Below are positions 44,940 to 56,251 of a stretch of DNA of 64,000 bases, in pieces (within the stretch, counting starts at the first letter, position 1; each line of letters begins with the position of its first letter). A program made the translations under genes and the position numbers. Under the pieces are notes generated by a model. That model was not told the DNA's origin and did no database searches. It saw nothing but the letters and a program-made list of their open reading frames with translations. Location of the stretch: positions 372,001 through 436,000 of the forward strand of contig NZ_CABVIY010000004.1 in assembly GCF_902498195.1 (NCBI RefSeq), given 5' to 3'. This DNA is from Pseudomonas fluorescens. Lineage in GTDB: Bacteria; Pseudomonadota; Gammaproteobacteria; Pseudomonadales; Pseudomonadaceae.

Positions 44940-46058
44940 ATGAAGTTGCATACACCACGCACACGCGCCTTGGGCATGCACCTGATCCTGGTGCTGGTGA
45001 CCGGGTTGCTGGCCAGCCGGCTACTGATCGCCAACCAGGCGCCGTCGTCACCCGCCCCCACGCCTGCCGCCTCGGCAGAGACTGCCATCGCAGCCACCGC
45101 CACCCCGTGGGGTGGCGACTATTTCCCCAACACCCTGCTGACCGACCAGGACGGTAAGCAGGTGCGTTTTTTCGATGACCTGATCAAGGGCAAGGTGGTG
45201 GTGATCAACTTCATCTTCACCTCGTGCAGCGACTCTTGCCCGCTGGAAACCGCGCGCCTGCGCCAGGTGCAGAAACTGCTCGGCGACCGGGTCGGCAAGG
45301 ACATCTTTTTCTACTCCATCAGCATCGATCCCCTGAGCGATACCCCCGCGGTGCTCAAGGCCTATTCGCAACGCTTCCAGGTCGGGCCGGGCTGGCAATT
45401 CCTCACCGGGGAATTCGCCGACGTCACCGAGCTGCGGCAAAAGCTCGGGCTGTTCATCGAAGGCGTCGACAACGGCCGCAGCAAGGACCACAACCTGAGC
45501 CTGATCGTCGGCAACCAGGAAACCGGGCGCTGGATGAAAGCCTCACCGTTTGAAAACCCGTGGATTCTGGCCGACCAGTTGGCCAACACTTTGCATAACT
45601 GGAAACAACCAAGCATTGGCGAGAGTTATGCCAATGCCCCGGAAATCCGCCCGCCCAGCAACGGCGAAGAACTGTTTCGCACCCGTTGCGCGTCGTGCCA
45701 CAGCCTGGGTCCGATGGATGGCCAGGGCATCGGCATGCGCAGCATCGGCCCGGACCTGATCGGTGTCACCCGCCAGCGTGATCCGGCGTGGCTCAGCCGC
45801 TGGATCCGTGAACCGGACCGCATGCTGGCGGAAAAAGACCCGATTGCCATGGAGCTGTTCGAACGTTTCGACAAGATCCCGATGCCCAACCTGCGCATGG
45901 ATGACAAGTCCGCGCAGTCGATCATCGAGTTCCTGCAGGCGGAAACCGATCGCCAACATCCGCCAGTCACCCCGCTGGCCGCCGGCAATGAGGAACCCGA
46001 ACATCACCACGCAATCGCGGCCCCCGACAGCGCTCAAGGACAGACCCGGGTGCAATAG
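44940..46058 (+). CDS. SCO-type copper chaperone fused to cytochrome c
   Basis: The product is 372 aa. An N-terminal membrane anchor or signal (HLILVLVTGLLASRLLIA) is followed by a SCO domain (~60-225) with CX3C in FTSCSDSCPL and His in KDHNLSLIVGN. A cytochrome c domain (~240-345) has heme motif CASCH and probable axial Met in KIPMPNL. The end is His/Glu-rich (EEPEHHHA). Such a protein can hold copper and a heme side by side, suited to loading or reducing the copper sites of McoA; this is inference. AGGGAGG sets the start at 44940; an ATG at 44919 overlapping the mcoA stop is the alternative. Confidence 0.85.
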   Translation: MKLHTPRTRALGMHLILVLVTGLLASRLLIANQAPSSPAPTPAASAETAIAATATPWGGDYFPNTLLTDQDGKQVRFFDDLIKGKVVVINFIFTSCSDSCPLETARLRQVQKLLGDRVGKDIFFYSISIDPLSDTPAVLKAYSQRFQVGPGWQFLTGEFADVTELRQKLGLFIEGVDNGRSKDHNLSLIVGNQETGRWMKASPFENPWILADQLANTLHNWKQPSIGESYANAPEIRPPSNGEELFRTRCASCHSLGPMDGQGIGMRSIGPDLIGVTRQRDPAWLSRWIREPDRMLAEKDPIAMELFERFDKIPMPNLRMDDKSAQSIIEFLQAETDRQHPPVTPLAAGNEEPEHHHAIAAPDSAQGQTRVQ

Positions 46059-47622
46059 TGGCTAAATACTTTCATTGCGCCTCCAGTGATGGTCAATGCC
46101 ACCTACACTGATGCGAAACACGGCTGAAAAGGCTTTACGAAGCGCGACCAGGACAGTCCCATGCAGATACTGGAACAACAAAAAGTACCTGCGCCGAATC
46201 CTCCGGCAGCAGAAGGCAAGGAGTGGCGACCGCCGTTCAATCTGGTGCGCTGGTTCTCCCTGGCGAGTTTCTTCATCATCGCCGCCGTGGCGCTGGGGCT
46301 GGGCTACATTTCAACGCGTTTCGTGGTGGAGGAGAGCATCGAGCGCGACTCGATGCTGACCGCGCAATTCATCCAGGCCATCGGTGATGCCGAGATTCGT
46401 CATGCACAGATCACCCCGAAGCGGACCATGGGCGAGATGCTCGACCCACGCCAGGAAAACGCTTACCCCGATGTCAACCCGGCCTCCCGTGCCAACGCGC
46501 GAATCGAGTTTCTCGATCACGTGGAGCACCTGCCGGACATTCTGCTGGCCACCGTCTACGCCCAGGACCGCACCATCGTCTGGTCGACCAACCCGGAGCT
46601 GATCGGGGTGCGCATCGAAGACGACGATGAGCTGGACGAGTCGTTCGAAATGAAGGAAGCGGTGTCCACCAGCTACCACGAAATCGATGAGGAACGCCCC
46701 GAGCAACGCTTGCTGCGTGAACCCCAGTACCTGTTCATCGAGAACTACATCCCGATGTTCAATGCCGACCACAGCAAAGTCATTGCCATGGTGGAGATCT
46801 ACAAGGAGCCCGTGGACCTGGTGGAGCGCATCCAGCGCGGGTTCAAGGCGATCTGGCTGGCGACGCTGCTCGGCGGGGCGGCGATTTACCTGGGGTTGTT
46901 CTGGATCGTGCGCCGCGCGGCCATGTTGTTGCAGAGCCAGCAGAAGCAACTGGTCGCCAATGAAACCTTCGTCGCCCTGGGCGAGATGTCCTCGGCGGTC
47001 GCCCACAGCCTGCGCAATCCGCTGGCGAACATCCGTTCCAGCGCCGAACTGGCCCAGGAAATTGCCAGCCATCCGGCCCAGAAGAACATCGGGGACATCA
47101 TCAGCCAGGTCGACCGCATGTCGCGCTGGGTGCGCGAGTTGCTGGTGTCGCTGCGGCCGGTGAACGACGATTTCGAAGAGGTCGACCTGGTGCTGGCCAT
47201 CGACGACACCCTGGGGGCTTTCGAGGCGTTGATCAAGCGCTCGAACGTCGAAGTGCGCTTCACCCCCAAAAGTGTGCCACCGGTCGTCAGCCAACAGGTG
47301 CTGCTCACGCAAATTCTCAATAGCCTGTTTGCCAATGCCCTGGAAGCCATGCCCACGGGCGGGGTGTTGAGTATCGATATCGAGACACCGGCGCCGGGAC
47401 AGGTGAGCATGATTCTCAATGACACCGGCAAGGGCATGACCAAGCAGCAACAGCAGATGGTCTTCAAGCCTTTCTTCACCACCAAACAAGGCGGGCTGGG
47501 CGTAGGCCTGGCCCTGGTCAAAAGAATAATGGAGCGTTTCGAAGGCTCGGTCGAACTGACCAGCCAAGAGCAGGAAGGAACCCGCGTATGTTTGAACTTT
47601 AAAGTGGTCACGGGAGGGGAAT

Positions 47623-49053
<1,431 letters not shown>

Positions 49054-49074
49054 CGCTCCTACAGATTCACCGAT

Positions 49075-49458
49075 TCACAAGGCAGGGCCGGGGGCGCTGA
49101 GGCAGGCGAGCATGCACGTTGGATCGATGACTTCCTGGTTCACGTAGACGCCGCGTTGCTGGTCGTAGGTGCGGATAAACACACGCACGGTGGCGTCGGC
49201 CACCGTCGGCAAGCGGGAGTCGTAGAACACGTGTTCGCTGGAAACCGGGGTGAAGGTCTGGGGTGACGTCGGGATGTAGGAGCCCGGCGGCACCGTGCTC
49301 AGCGAAGGTGGGGCAGGGTGGGCGAAGGGTTGGTCGTCGCCGTAGTAGTTGAATTCACTGCTCGACTGCTCGGTTTGCATCGGGCTGTCGTCCGCCAGTG
49401 CACCGGTGGCGGCGGTCAGGCAAAGGGCAAGCAACAGCGGCTGTTCGATTCTGTTCAT
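49075..49458 (-). CDS. Small secreted protein of unknown function
   Basis: The 127-aa protein has a clear signal peptide (LLLALCLTAATGALA^DD), then a Ser/Pro/Tyr-rich region and a C-terminal beta-like part (VADATVRVFIRTYDQQRGVY) ending with a Cys pair (DPTCMLACLS). I do not recognise the family. It is convergent with the mnxR-like gene, 21 bp apart, and marks the right edge of the island. A site before the ATG is weak. It could be an exported accessory of the locus, by position only. Confidence 0.55.
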   Translation of the reverse strand: MNRIEQPLLLALCLTAATGALADDSPMQTEQSSSEFNYYGDDQPFAHPAPPSLSTVPPGSYIPTSPQTFTPVSSEHVFYDSRLPTVADATVRVFIRTYDQQRGVYVNQEVIDPTCMLACLSAPGPAL

Positions 49459-49520
49459 GGCAGCACCTGCGGCGTTGGTTTTCGCGTGTATCCCCAAGGT
49501 CATTAACTATAGCGTCCCTT

Positions 49521-49618
49521 GTAGGAGCGAGCCTGCTCGCGATGGTCGTTAACGATAACGCCGGGTACCTGATACCCCGCTGTGTTCTCTCGTCCATCGC
49601 GAGCAGGCTCGCTCCTAC
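49521..49618. repeat. REP pair (GTAGGAGCGAGC type)
   Basis: Inverted arms GTAGGAGCGAGCCTGCTCGC and its complement mark the end of the Mn-oxidation island. Confidence 0.85.
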
Positions 49619-49661
49619 AGGTCTACAGTGATGGGCCAAACATTCGCTATGGAAGCGTGCA

Positions 49662-50468
49662 ATGGAAATGCCGACAAAAGAACACGTCATCGCCAGCAAC
49701 CGCGATGCCTGGAACGACTCCGCCCGCCACCACAAGGACGGCGCGGACTGGCAGGTGCTCTTGAGCGCTGTGGCCAAGGAAGATTTTTCCTGCCTCGATG
49801 ACACCCTCGCTGCCGTGCTGGCCGAGGTTGGAGTCGAGGGCAAGCAAGTGGTGCAACTGGGCTGCAACAATGGCCGCGAAAGCCTTTCCCTTTTTGCCCT
49901 GGGCGCCCGTCAGGTGGTTGGTGTCGACCAGTCGTCCGCGTTTCTCGAGCAGGCGCGGGAACTGGCATCGCGCTCGCCCCATGGGCCCGAATTCATCGAG
50001 GCCGACATTCACCACCTGCCGCCCGGGTTGCAGGCACGCTTCGACGTGGCGTTGATCACCATCGGCGTATTGAACTGGATGCCGGACATCGGCGACTTCT
50101 TGCGCCATGTCGCGCAAACGCTGAAGCCGGGCGGGGCACTGGTGGTGTACGAGACCCACCCGTTCCTGGAAATGTTCGACCCCGAAGGTGCCGATCCCTT
50201 CGCCCTGGCCAGTTCGTATTTTCGCAAAGAGCCTTTCGTGCAGACCGAGCCGATCGTCTACGAAGGCAAGGTCGAGCAAGAGACCGCGCCGTCGTACTGG
50301 TTCGCCCACACCCTGGGTGACCTCTTCAGTGCCGCCATTGCAGCGGGCCTGAACATCCGCCACTTCAAGGAATACCCGCACTCCAACCGCGAGGAACTGT
50401 ACGACCGTTACGAGGGGCGCGAGGCGCAGTTGCCGATGTGTTTTACGTGGGTGGTGGTGAAGGGGTGA
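49662..50468 (+). CDS. SAM-dependent class I methyltransferase
   Basis: The 268-aa cytoplasmic enzyme has the Rossmann-type SAM motif I VVQLGCNNGRES, acidic motif II VVGVDQSS, FIEADIHHLPP and the post-motif LKPGGALVVYETHP. It is similar in layout to small-molecule methyltransferases; the substrate is unknown. ATG 49662 has GGAAGCG upstream; ATG 49668 is possible. It stands alone between two repeat clusters. Confidence 0.85.
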   Translation: MEMPTKEHVIASNRDAWNDSARHHKDGADWQVLLSAVAKEDFSCLDDTLAAVLAEVGVEGKQVVQLGCNNGRESLSLFALGARQVVGVDQSSAFLEQARELASRSPHGPEFIEADIHHLPPGLQARFDVALITIGVLNWMPDIGDFLRHVAQTLKPGGALVVYETHPFLEMFDPEGADPFALASSYFRKEPFVQTEPIVYEGKVEQETAPSYWFAHTLGDLFSAAIAAGLNIRHFKEYPHSNREELYDRYEGREAQLPMCFTWVVVKG

Positions 50469-50482
50469 GGGGGGATTGGGTG

Positions 50483-50547
50483 AATATCCGTTGCTGCGGT
50501 CACGGCTGCTGACGGTTTCGCCCTTACGGCGAGTTACTTGGAAAAGC
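50483..50547 (+). repeat. Fragment of the long interspersed repeat
   Basis: ATATCCGTTGCTGCGGTCAC through CCCTTACGGCGAGTTACTTGG matches the first 65 bases of the copies at 31402 and 39817. It ends directly at a REP pair. Confidence 0.7.
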
Positions 50548-50549
50548 CT

Positions 50550-50648
50550 GTAGGAGCGAGCATGCTCGCGATGGACGTCAACGATAACGCGGGCTATCTC
50601 GATGATCGCGGTGTCTGGGCGTTTTTCGCGAGCAAGCCCGCTCCCACA
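50550..50648. repeat. Hybrid REP pair
   Basis: The left arm is of the GTAGGAGCGAGCATGCTCGCGA type, the right arm of the TCGCGAGCAAGCCCGCTCCCAC type. The two subfamilies are otherwise kept apart in this window. Confidence 0.8.
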
Positions 50649-50679
50649 GGGGAATGTGTACACCCTTCAAACCCGGCCT

Positions 50680-51825
50680 TCAGTCCGGATCAGGTCGCAA
50701 CACCGGACTCCCGTGCACCGGTTTTTTGGCAAGCGTGCGACCCAGCGCTTGCCCGGTCATTTCCACATACCGGTAGGTGAACATCGACACCAGCACCACC
50801 AGTCCCGCGACCAGCAAAGCGATGACGTTGTTGAGCACGGCATTGCCGGTGTCCAGGTAGCGAGTCCCGTCGATCATCGGGGCGATGTCAACGCCAAGGA
50901 CCTTTTTACCCACCATGAAGGCCGACACAGCACAAAAAAGAACAGCGGCGTGGGTCAGGTAGATGGAATAAGACAACTTGCCAAGAAACCTGAAGCCTCG
51001 TCCGGTTAACCACCGCGACAACGTCCCGCCCTCAAAGGCGAATATCACGACGATGGCGCCGAACAACGGGCTGGCGACCAACGCCTTGGCGGTAAAATCG
51101 CTGACCACGAACACCACCGCCGCTGCCACCGCGATCACTTCAAGCGCTGTCAACAACCGGGCGTTCGCGCGGTCGGGATGGGGAAGCCTGAGGTACATGA
51201 CGTAAGCCAGGCAGCCGGTGAAAAAGTAGGCGAGACCCCGCAGCGACTCGATGGTGAAGAAGGTATTGCCTGCGTACACCAGCGCCAGGGCCACGAAGAC
51301 GATCGTCGCCCACACCCAGGTCCTGGCATCGAAGGTCATGCTCAGGATCACGGCGAAGATCATGTACGTGTAGTACTCGATACTGATGCTCCAGGACGGA
51401 AAGTTGAATGACAGTGGCTCGGTCAAATGCGTCCAGGATTGCAGCAGCAGCGCATTGGGCAGTATTTCAGACGGGGCAAACTTTCCGGAAAATGGCGCGT
51501 TGTTGAACGCCATGCCTTTTTGCACGGCCATATACCGGCCGCACTCCAGCAGCAGGAACACGCCCAGCATGAACAGGTGCAGCGGCAACAGGCGGAAGGT
51601 GCGGGTGATAAAGAATTTGCGAAAATCAAATTGCACCGAGCGGCCATAGGCATGTGTCAACACAAAGCCACTCAGCACAAAAAAGAACGATACGAATACA
51701 TCGGCATGGCGAAAGAATGTCCATTCGGTAAAGCTGTCGCTGACGCGTAAGTGATAGAGCACCACCGAAACAGCCATCAGGCCCCTGAAACTGTCCAGTG
51801 AATCAAACCGTTTCTCTGCGCGCAT
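50680..51825 (-). CDS. Membrane O-acyltransferase (OafA/YrhL-like, acyltransferase family 3)
   Basis: This 381-aa polytopic inner-membrane protein has about ten hydrophobic segments. The N-terminus SLDSFRGLMAVSVVLYHLRV has the family's Arg and His, and SFFFVLSGFVLTHAYG follows. It transfers acyl (often acetyl) groups to cell-surface sugars. CGGAG precedes the ATG. It lies beside the exopolysaccharide genes on the same strand and probably decorates that polymer or lipopolysaccharide; the acceptor is not known. Confidence 0.85.
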   Translation of the reverse strand: MRAEKRFDSLDSFRGLMAVSVVLYHLRVSDSFTEWTFFRHADVFVSFFFVLSGFVLTHAYGRSVQFDFRKFFITRTFRLLPLHLFMLGVFLLLECGRYMAVQKGMAFNNAPFSGKFAPSEILPNALLLQSWTHLTEPLSFNFPSWSISIEYYTYMIFAVILSMTFDARTWVWATIVFVALALVYAGNTFFTIESLRGLAYFFTGCLAYVMYLRLPHPDRANARLLTALEVIAVAAAVVFVVSDFTAKALVASPLFGAIVVIFAFEGGTLSRWLTGRGFRFLGKLSYSIYLTHAAVLFCAVSAFMVGKKVLGVDIAPMIDGTRYLDTGNAVLNNVIALLVAGLVVLVSMFTYRYVEMTGQALGRTLAKKPVHGSPVLRPDPD

Positions 51826-51930
51826 ATCCGTGCTCCGTTACTTGCATGGGCGGCAGTCCTGGGGTCGATCCGAATGGCCCGTCAAGGCGGTGTTGCAATC
51901 GATATTCCCCAGGAGGATGGCCAAGTGGTT

Positions 51931-53226
51931 TCAACTGTGTGAGGGGCCTCGCCGTGGCGTTCCTGCAGGCTCTGCATGGGCGTGCCGGGTGCCGGGGTAG
52001 CACCGCCCGATCGCCTGGCGGCCTGCCTGGTAGCGCCTTTTCAGCCATTCCTTCAAGCGTTTCGCATAGGGATAGAGGTTGACCCAGAGATCGGCCTGCG
52101 GCGAACCGTTGCTGAGCAGGAAGGTGCACAGCGACTTGCGCTCCAGCCACAGGCGATTGGTGAAGAGGCTGTCGGGGCTCGAACAGGAGTCCATCCACTC
52201 AACGCCGCGTTCCTGGAGTTCGTTACGCCGCTGGATGTATTCGAGGATGAGCAGGACGCCAGGCGAATGTTTGGCGTAGTCCTCATCGAACGCGATCTTG
52301 AAGGCAAAAACAGCCGGTGGGGCGAGGAAGTCGCAGAGCATTGCCAGCGGACGGCCATCGAGGGACATTTCCAGCATCACCAGCTGGCCGCGGGCATACG
52401 CGGCGCTGGCGACGGCCTCGAAATAACGGAGGCATTCCGGGCGGCTACCCAACGCCGAGTGCGACTCACCTTTCCAGCCCTTCATTTCCAGTTTGACGAA
52501 CGCCGCGAGCCAGGCCGCCAGGTCCTCGCCGCTGGGTTGCAGTGCACGAAAACGCAAGTCGCCCAACTCGGCCAGGCGGTTGCGCCGGCGGCGGTATTCC
52601 CTGCGCTCCTTGGACGACAGCGCCCGCTCCATATAGCTCTCGGTGTCGTCGCCCAGCCTCATCAGCGCTCGCTGCCAGTGAGCGCCCTCGTGGAAGCGCC
52701 GCCCCTCTTCGCGCAACGCCCCGCGCAGGGCATCGGCCAGTGGGCCATCGGCAGGCGCATCGGGCATCCGCAACAGCGGGTAGCGCTTTCGATGCGTGTG
52801 TAGCCAGCGCAGGAAAGTGCGCATCACCTCGCTCTCGTGACCGCCGCGCACCAGGGGCGCCACTGAAAAGCAATAACGGTGGCGAACCATTCTGGCCACC
52901 GGCAAGGGCGAGAGGACGCAGGCGCTCGGCTCGAACAGCGGGAAAAAACCATCAATCACAAACCCGGGCCGCATCGTTTGCTCGCTCGGCCTGAGAATGA
53001 ACAACAGCACGAAACGCTTGCTCCCCGCCAAGTGCTCGAGGGCCGACAGCAAGGCCCAGGGCGAATAGAACATGTTGGGTTCGACAGCCGCCTTGGCCAG
53101 CGCCTCCCAGGCTTCGATATAGGGCCCGGCATCCGCCAACGACCGAACGACCTCGATGTGATAGTCGGCGCACTGCGGCACAGCGGCGCTGACGTCGTAG
53201 GCTTTCTCGATAAACATATCCCGCAT
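51931..53226 (-). CDS. GNAT/FemAB-like protein (BioF2/CelD-type acetyltransferase domain)
   Basis: The product is 431 aa. The C-terminal ~200 residues carry a GNAT-type fold (LEMKGWKGESHSALGSRPEC, GQLVMLEMSLDGRPLAMLCD, FKIAFDEDYAKHSPGVLLIL) found in exopolysaccharide operons and in FemAB-type transferases. It may acylate or aminoacylate a saccharide precursor. The start at 53226 has GGAGGG upstream. The 264-bp gap to the next gene contains the terminator of the polysaccharide operon, so this gene is a separate unit. Confidence 0.75.
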   Translation of the reverse strand: MRDMFIEKAYDVSAAVPQCADYHIEVVRSLADAGPYIEAWEALAKAAVEPNMFYSPWALLSALEHLAGSKRFVLLFILRPSEQTMRPGFVIDGFFPLFEPSACVLSPLPVARMVRHRYCFSVAPLVRGGHESEVMRTFLRWLHTHRKRYPLLRMPDAPADGPLADALRGALREEGRRFHEGAHWQRALMRLGDDTESYMERALSSKERREYRRRRNRLAELGDLRFRALQPSGEDLAAWLAAFVKLEMKGWKGESHSALGSRPECLRYFEAVASAAYARGQLVMLEMSLDGRPLAMLCDFLAPPAVFAFKIAFDEDYAKHSPGVLLILEYIQRRNELQERGVEWMDSCSSPDSLFTNRLWLERKSLCTFLLSNGSPQADLWVNLYPYAKRLKEWLKRRYQAGRQAIGRCYPGTRHAHAEPAGTPRRGPSHS

Positions 53227-53423
53227 CCTGCCCTCCAAGGGAAAAGCTCCATCCACCCCAACCGCAGAGTTTGTCGATCAGGCTCATGGAGCCTTCGTTG
53301 GCCAGGGATTGGCGTTGTGTGTTGATGGTATTGATGGGTATAGATCAATATGGCAATTTCATGGCACCACCTCGATCAACAATTTGTTTCAGCATATGCA
53401 TCAGTTTTGACACAATTGCAGGC

Positions 53424-53460
53424 AAAAAAAAGCGGCACGCCCAGGCGTCCCGGGCGCTTG
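53424..53460 (-). terminator. Rho-independent terminator of the exopolysaccharide operon
   Basis: On the minus strand AAGCGCCCGGGACGCC and its pairing half GGGCGTGCCGCTT are followed by eight T. It lies 31 bases after the stop of the YdjC-like gene. Confidence 0.75.
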
Positions 53461-53490
53461 CGGATCTGCACATCCCGGGCCGTCGACGAT

Positions 53491-54285
53491 TCATTTCATC
53501 ACCGCCTGTGCACCCCGTTCGACAGGGTTGCCGGTCACGCGGTAGGCCACCCTCGGTATCCCCGGCAAACGCTGCTCCAGCAGCGCGCTCAAGGACTCGC
53601 CCTGATTCAGATAGGCATCGCCAAAATCGGCGCCGAGCGGGATGGGATGGGCGACGATTTCCAGCAAACCGTCGGTGGGAGGCGCGGCGTTGCGCAAGTC
53701 CACTGGCGTGCACACATAGTCGGCGGTGGCCCCGGTCAGTTTGTTCAAGCGTCGATTGAGCAACTCCTTGAACACGCGTTTGGGCAGGCTCAGGTTTTGC
53801 CCCAGATTGCGCGCCAGCCGCACGGGAACACCCTGGCGGGCGGCAAAGCGCGCGACGATCTCGCCGATGGGCCAGATGTTGTGCACGTGTTGATGGGAGT
53901 CCAGATGGTTGGGGCGCATACCGTTATCGAGGCAGCGTTGCCATTGGGCTTCGAGTTCCTCCTCTACCGCGAGGCGATCCTGATGGCCGAGCCAGAGGCG
54001 CGTGCGGGACAGGTTGAGGTCGAATGCGCCGCCACTCTGGCAAAAGGTCCGGCGGCTGAGAATGCGCCGGCTCACCGGGTGGCCGTAGGTGAGATTGAAA
54101 TGCAGCCCGATGCGTCCCTCCAGCAACGGGTGGCGGGCCAGGGCGCAGGCCGCTTCGAAGGCCGGCATGTTGGCCATGACGGTGGCGGAACTGAGGATCC
54201 CGGCCTGGAACGCCCCCAGAATCACCGCGTTTTCACAGGCACTGAGCCCGAAATTGTCAGCGTTGACTATGACTTGGCGAGGCAT
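53491..54285 (-). CDS. YdjC/ChbG-like carbohydrate deacetylase
   Basis: The 264-aa product has the family metal site in IVNADNFGLSACEN (Asp, second acidic position), HFNLTYGHPVS and HLDSHQHVHNI. ChbG-type enzymes remove N-acetyl groups from GlcNAc-containing oligosaccharides. The start is ATG 54285 with GGAGG six bases upstream. It overlaps the preceding FemAB-like gene by 29 bases and is the last gene of the operon. A second, unrelated deacetylase lies at 59469. Confidence 0.85.
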   Translation of the reverse strand: MPRQVIVNADNFGLSACENAVILGAFQAGILSSATVMANMPAFEAACALARHPLLEGRIGLHFNLTYGHPVSRRILSRRTFCQSGGAFDLNLSRTRLWLGHQDRLAVEEELEAQWQRCLDNGMRPNHLDSHQHVHNIWPIGEIVARFAARQGVPVRLARNLGQNLSLPKRVFKELLNRRLNKLTGATADYVCTPVDLRNAAPPTDGLLEIVAHPIPLGADFGDAYLNQGESLSALLEQRLPGIPRVAYRVTGNPVERGAQAVMK

Positions 54286-55471
54286 GTTCACCCTCCATGA
54301 GTTTTTCGGTGGGGGCAGGCGCCTTGGTCACGGGCACCGCGACGGATACAGGGGCAACGGCCGCCGCTTTACGCTTGGCCCGCCACTGCTGCAATAAAGG
54401 TTTGAACCCTTGCCAGAATCGCAAGGCCAGCCCCAAGGCCAGGCCGTCGGGGCGCCAGGAATAGAAACGCCAGCGCCAGTGTTGCAGTTGCCCGGTCATG
54501 CGTTCATGCAGTTGATGGCTGGAGTTTTCCAGGCTCACGCGCGACGCATCGATCCAGCGCCAGTTGTCGTCCAGCCCCCAGCGAATCCATTCTTCAAGCA
54601 GCACCCGGCCGCTGCCCAGGTCGGCGTATTGCGGCAGGAACGCCAGGTTGTAGTCGTACAGTCGGCCTTGCTCCAGCAAGCCGAGGCGATAGCTGATGCA
54701 GCGGCCTTCCAGCTCCAGCACCACCACGCGCACCAGGCCAAGGGCGGCGAGGGCGGTGAAAGCCCGATCCATCCATTGGCGGCGATGCTCATCGGAAAAA
54801 ATCCCCACGCCTTCATCGCCTTTCCAGCTCACCGCTTCGACGTCGCTGATGGTTTTGAGCAGTGGCCCCATGGTCGAGGCGTCGGGGGTAATACGGCGGA
54901 CCTGGGCGCCACACGCGGCGATGCGTTTGCGCGCCCGGCGCAGTTTGTAGCGCGGATCACCGGAGACTTCCTGGCGATCGGCATCGCTGATCCGGTGCAC
55001 GGGCGTGCGGCAACTGAGGCGACGATCAGCGGTGGAGCTTTGGCTCATCCATCCGGTCAGCAGGCTTTCGGCGCCGACCGGTTCGGGCAATTCATTGAGT
55101 TGCAGCAGGGCATGGGGCAGTCGACGGCGAATCTCGATCAGCGCCTTGCGCATGTTCGCCGCGTCCAGGCAAGCCAGGAGCGCGAGTCGGTCGGCGAGGG
55201 GGTAGCCCAAGTGATGAAGTACCCGAAACGGCAGTCTGGCGAAACGCTCGACGGACGCCACCAGGGGCAGGCACAGCACCAGTTCATCGCCCTGCCAGCC
55301 CAGCAGGACGTGTAAACGTTCGCCGTCGGTCAATGCCTGTTCGGATGCAGACATCCAGGCCAGCGTGTTGAACGGCGTATGGTCCGTCATTCGCAGCCGC
55401 AGCGCTTCATAAGCCGCGGCGGGAAAGTCTGCGGCGCACAGCGAAGTACGCCATTCGAATCGTGCTGTCAT
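54257..55471 (-). CDS. GNAT/FemAB-like protein of the polysaccharide operon
   Basis: The product is 404 aa with a GNAT/BioF2-type domain in the C-terminal half (RRARKRIAACGAQVRRITPD, AVSWKGDEGVGIFSDEHRRQ, LELEGRCISYRLGLLEQGRL, YDYNLAFLPQYADLGSGRVL). It has the same fold type as the protein at 51931, with low overall similarity. An Ala/Pro-rich tail ends it. It lies 4 bp after the preceding gene; translation is likely coupled. The acyl donor and acceptor are unknown. Confidence 0.75.
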   Translation of the reverse strand: MTARFEWRTSLCAADFPAAAYEALRLRMTDHTPFNTLAWMSASEQALTDGERLHVLLGWQGDELVLCLPLVASVERFARLPFRVLHHLGYPLADRLALLACLDAANMRKALIEIRRRLPHALLQLNELPEPVGAESLLTGWMSQSSTADRRLSCRTPVHRISDADRQEVSGDPRYKLRRARKRIAACGAQVRRITPDASTMGPLLKTISDVEAVSWKGDEGVGIFSDEHRRQWMDRAFTALAALGLVRVVVLELEGRCISYRLGLLEQGRLYDYNLAFLPQYADLGSGRVLLEEWIRWGLDDNWRWIDASRVSLENSSHQLHERMTGQLQHWRWRFYSWRPDGLALGLALRFWQGFKPLLQQWRAKRKAAAVAPVSVAVPVTKAPAPTEKLMEGEHASPSHSQR

Positions 55472-55475
55472 AGGG

Positions 55476-56165
55476 TCAGGCCACCGAAGCAGTAACGGGT
55501 GGATGTTCCGGTTTGCGCAAGGCATCCAGGCGCGAGCCGGTGTAGCGGGTTTCGCGGGAGTAGCGCCAGCGGCCAAACACTTTGTAGACGTTCATGATTC
55601 GCCCCTGTTCGTTGAATCCCATGCGAATGTGCATCTTGAGGGCACGGATATTGTGGGTCTCGCAGACATCCACCACTTTGTTGCAGCCCTGCGCCTGCAT
55701 GGCCTTCCAAAGGTTCAGCTGAAAATCCAGGGACAAGAGGGTGCCCCAGTAGGCGCGGATTTGCTCAGCGGCGAATTCGAAGAACTCGCCTTCGTTCACC
55801 GGGAACCAGCAGCGATAGTAATGATGGTCGTGGTAGCCGCACGCGCTGCCCCAGATGAAGGCCACCGCAGCGCCTGTGTCATCCACGTACATATGCCCGG
55901 TATGACCCTCGCGAGCCAGTTCGGTCATGGTCTGGACGCGCTCGGCGAAATGGCGTTTGAACGCCATGGTGTTCTGCGGGGTGATGATCTCCAGGCGCAG
56001 CGACGGGTAAGGCTTGAGTTTGTGCGGCGGCACCGGGCTGACCAGGTCGCGCTCCAGCCACAACAGTTCCTCATGGTGAAACACGTAGAGCTTCCACACT
56101 TTTTTGGCGGTGGCGCGCAGTCCCTTTTGTCTGATGTGGGCAATCAGTTTGTGCAACACACTCAT
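55476..56165 (-). CDS. GNAT-family N-acetyltransferase
   Basis: The product is 229 aa. The acetyl-CoA-type region is around YVDDTGAAVAFIWGSACGYH and the late strand-helix CETHNIRALKMHIRMGFNEQG, typical of GNAT enzymes; the first ~90 residues are extra. It may N-acetylate an amino sugar of the polymer. AGGAG before the ATG sets the start. An 86-bp gap separates it from the upstream gene of the operon. Confidence 0.75.
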   Translation of the reverse strand: MSVLHKLIAHIRQKGLRATAKKVWKLYVFHHEELLWLERDLVSPVPPHKLKPYPSLRLEIITPQNTMAFKRHFAERVQTMTELAREGHTGHMYVDDTGAAVAFIWGSACGYHDHHYYRCWFPVNEGEFFEFAAEQIRAYWGTLLSLDFQLNLWKAMQAQGCNKVVDVCETHNIRALKMHIRMGFNEQGRIMNVYKVFGRWRYSRETRYTGSRLDALRKPEHPPVTASVA

Positions 56166-56251
56166 GATGTTGGCTCCTGACGGGGCGACCCGTGAGTGGA
56201 ATGATCCAGGGCGCGGCAAAATGCCTGCGCGGCCAAACAATTGAGCGGCGG

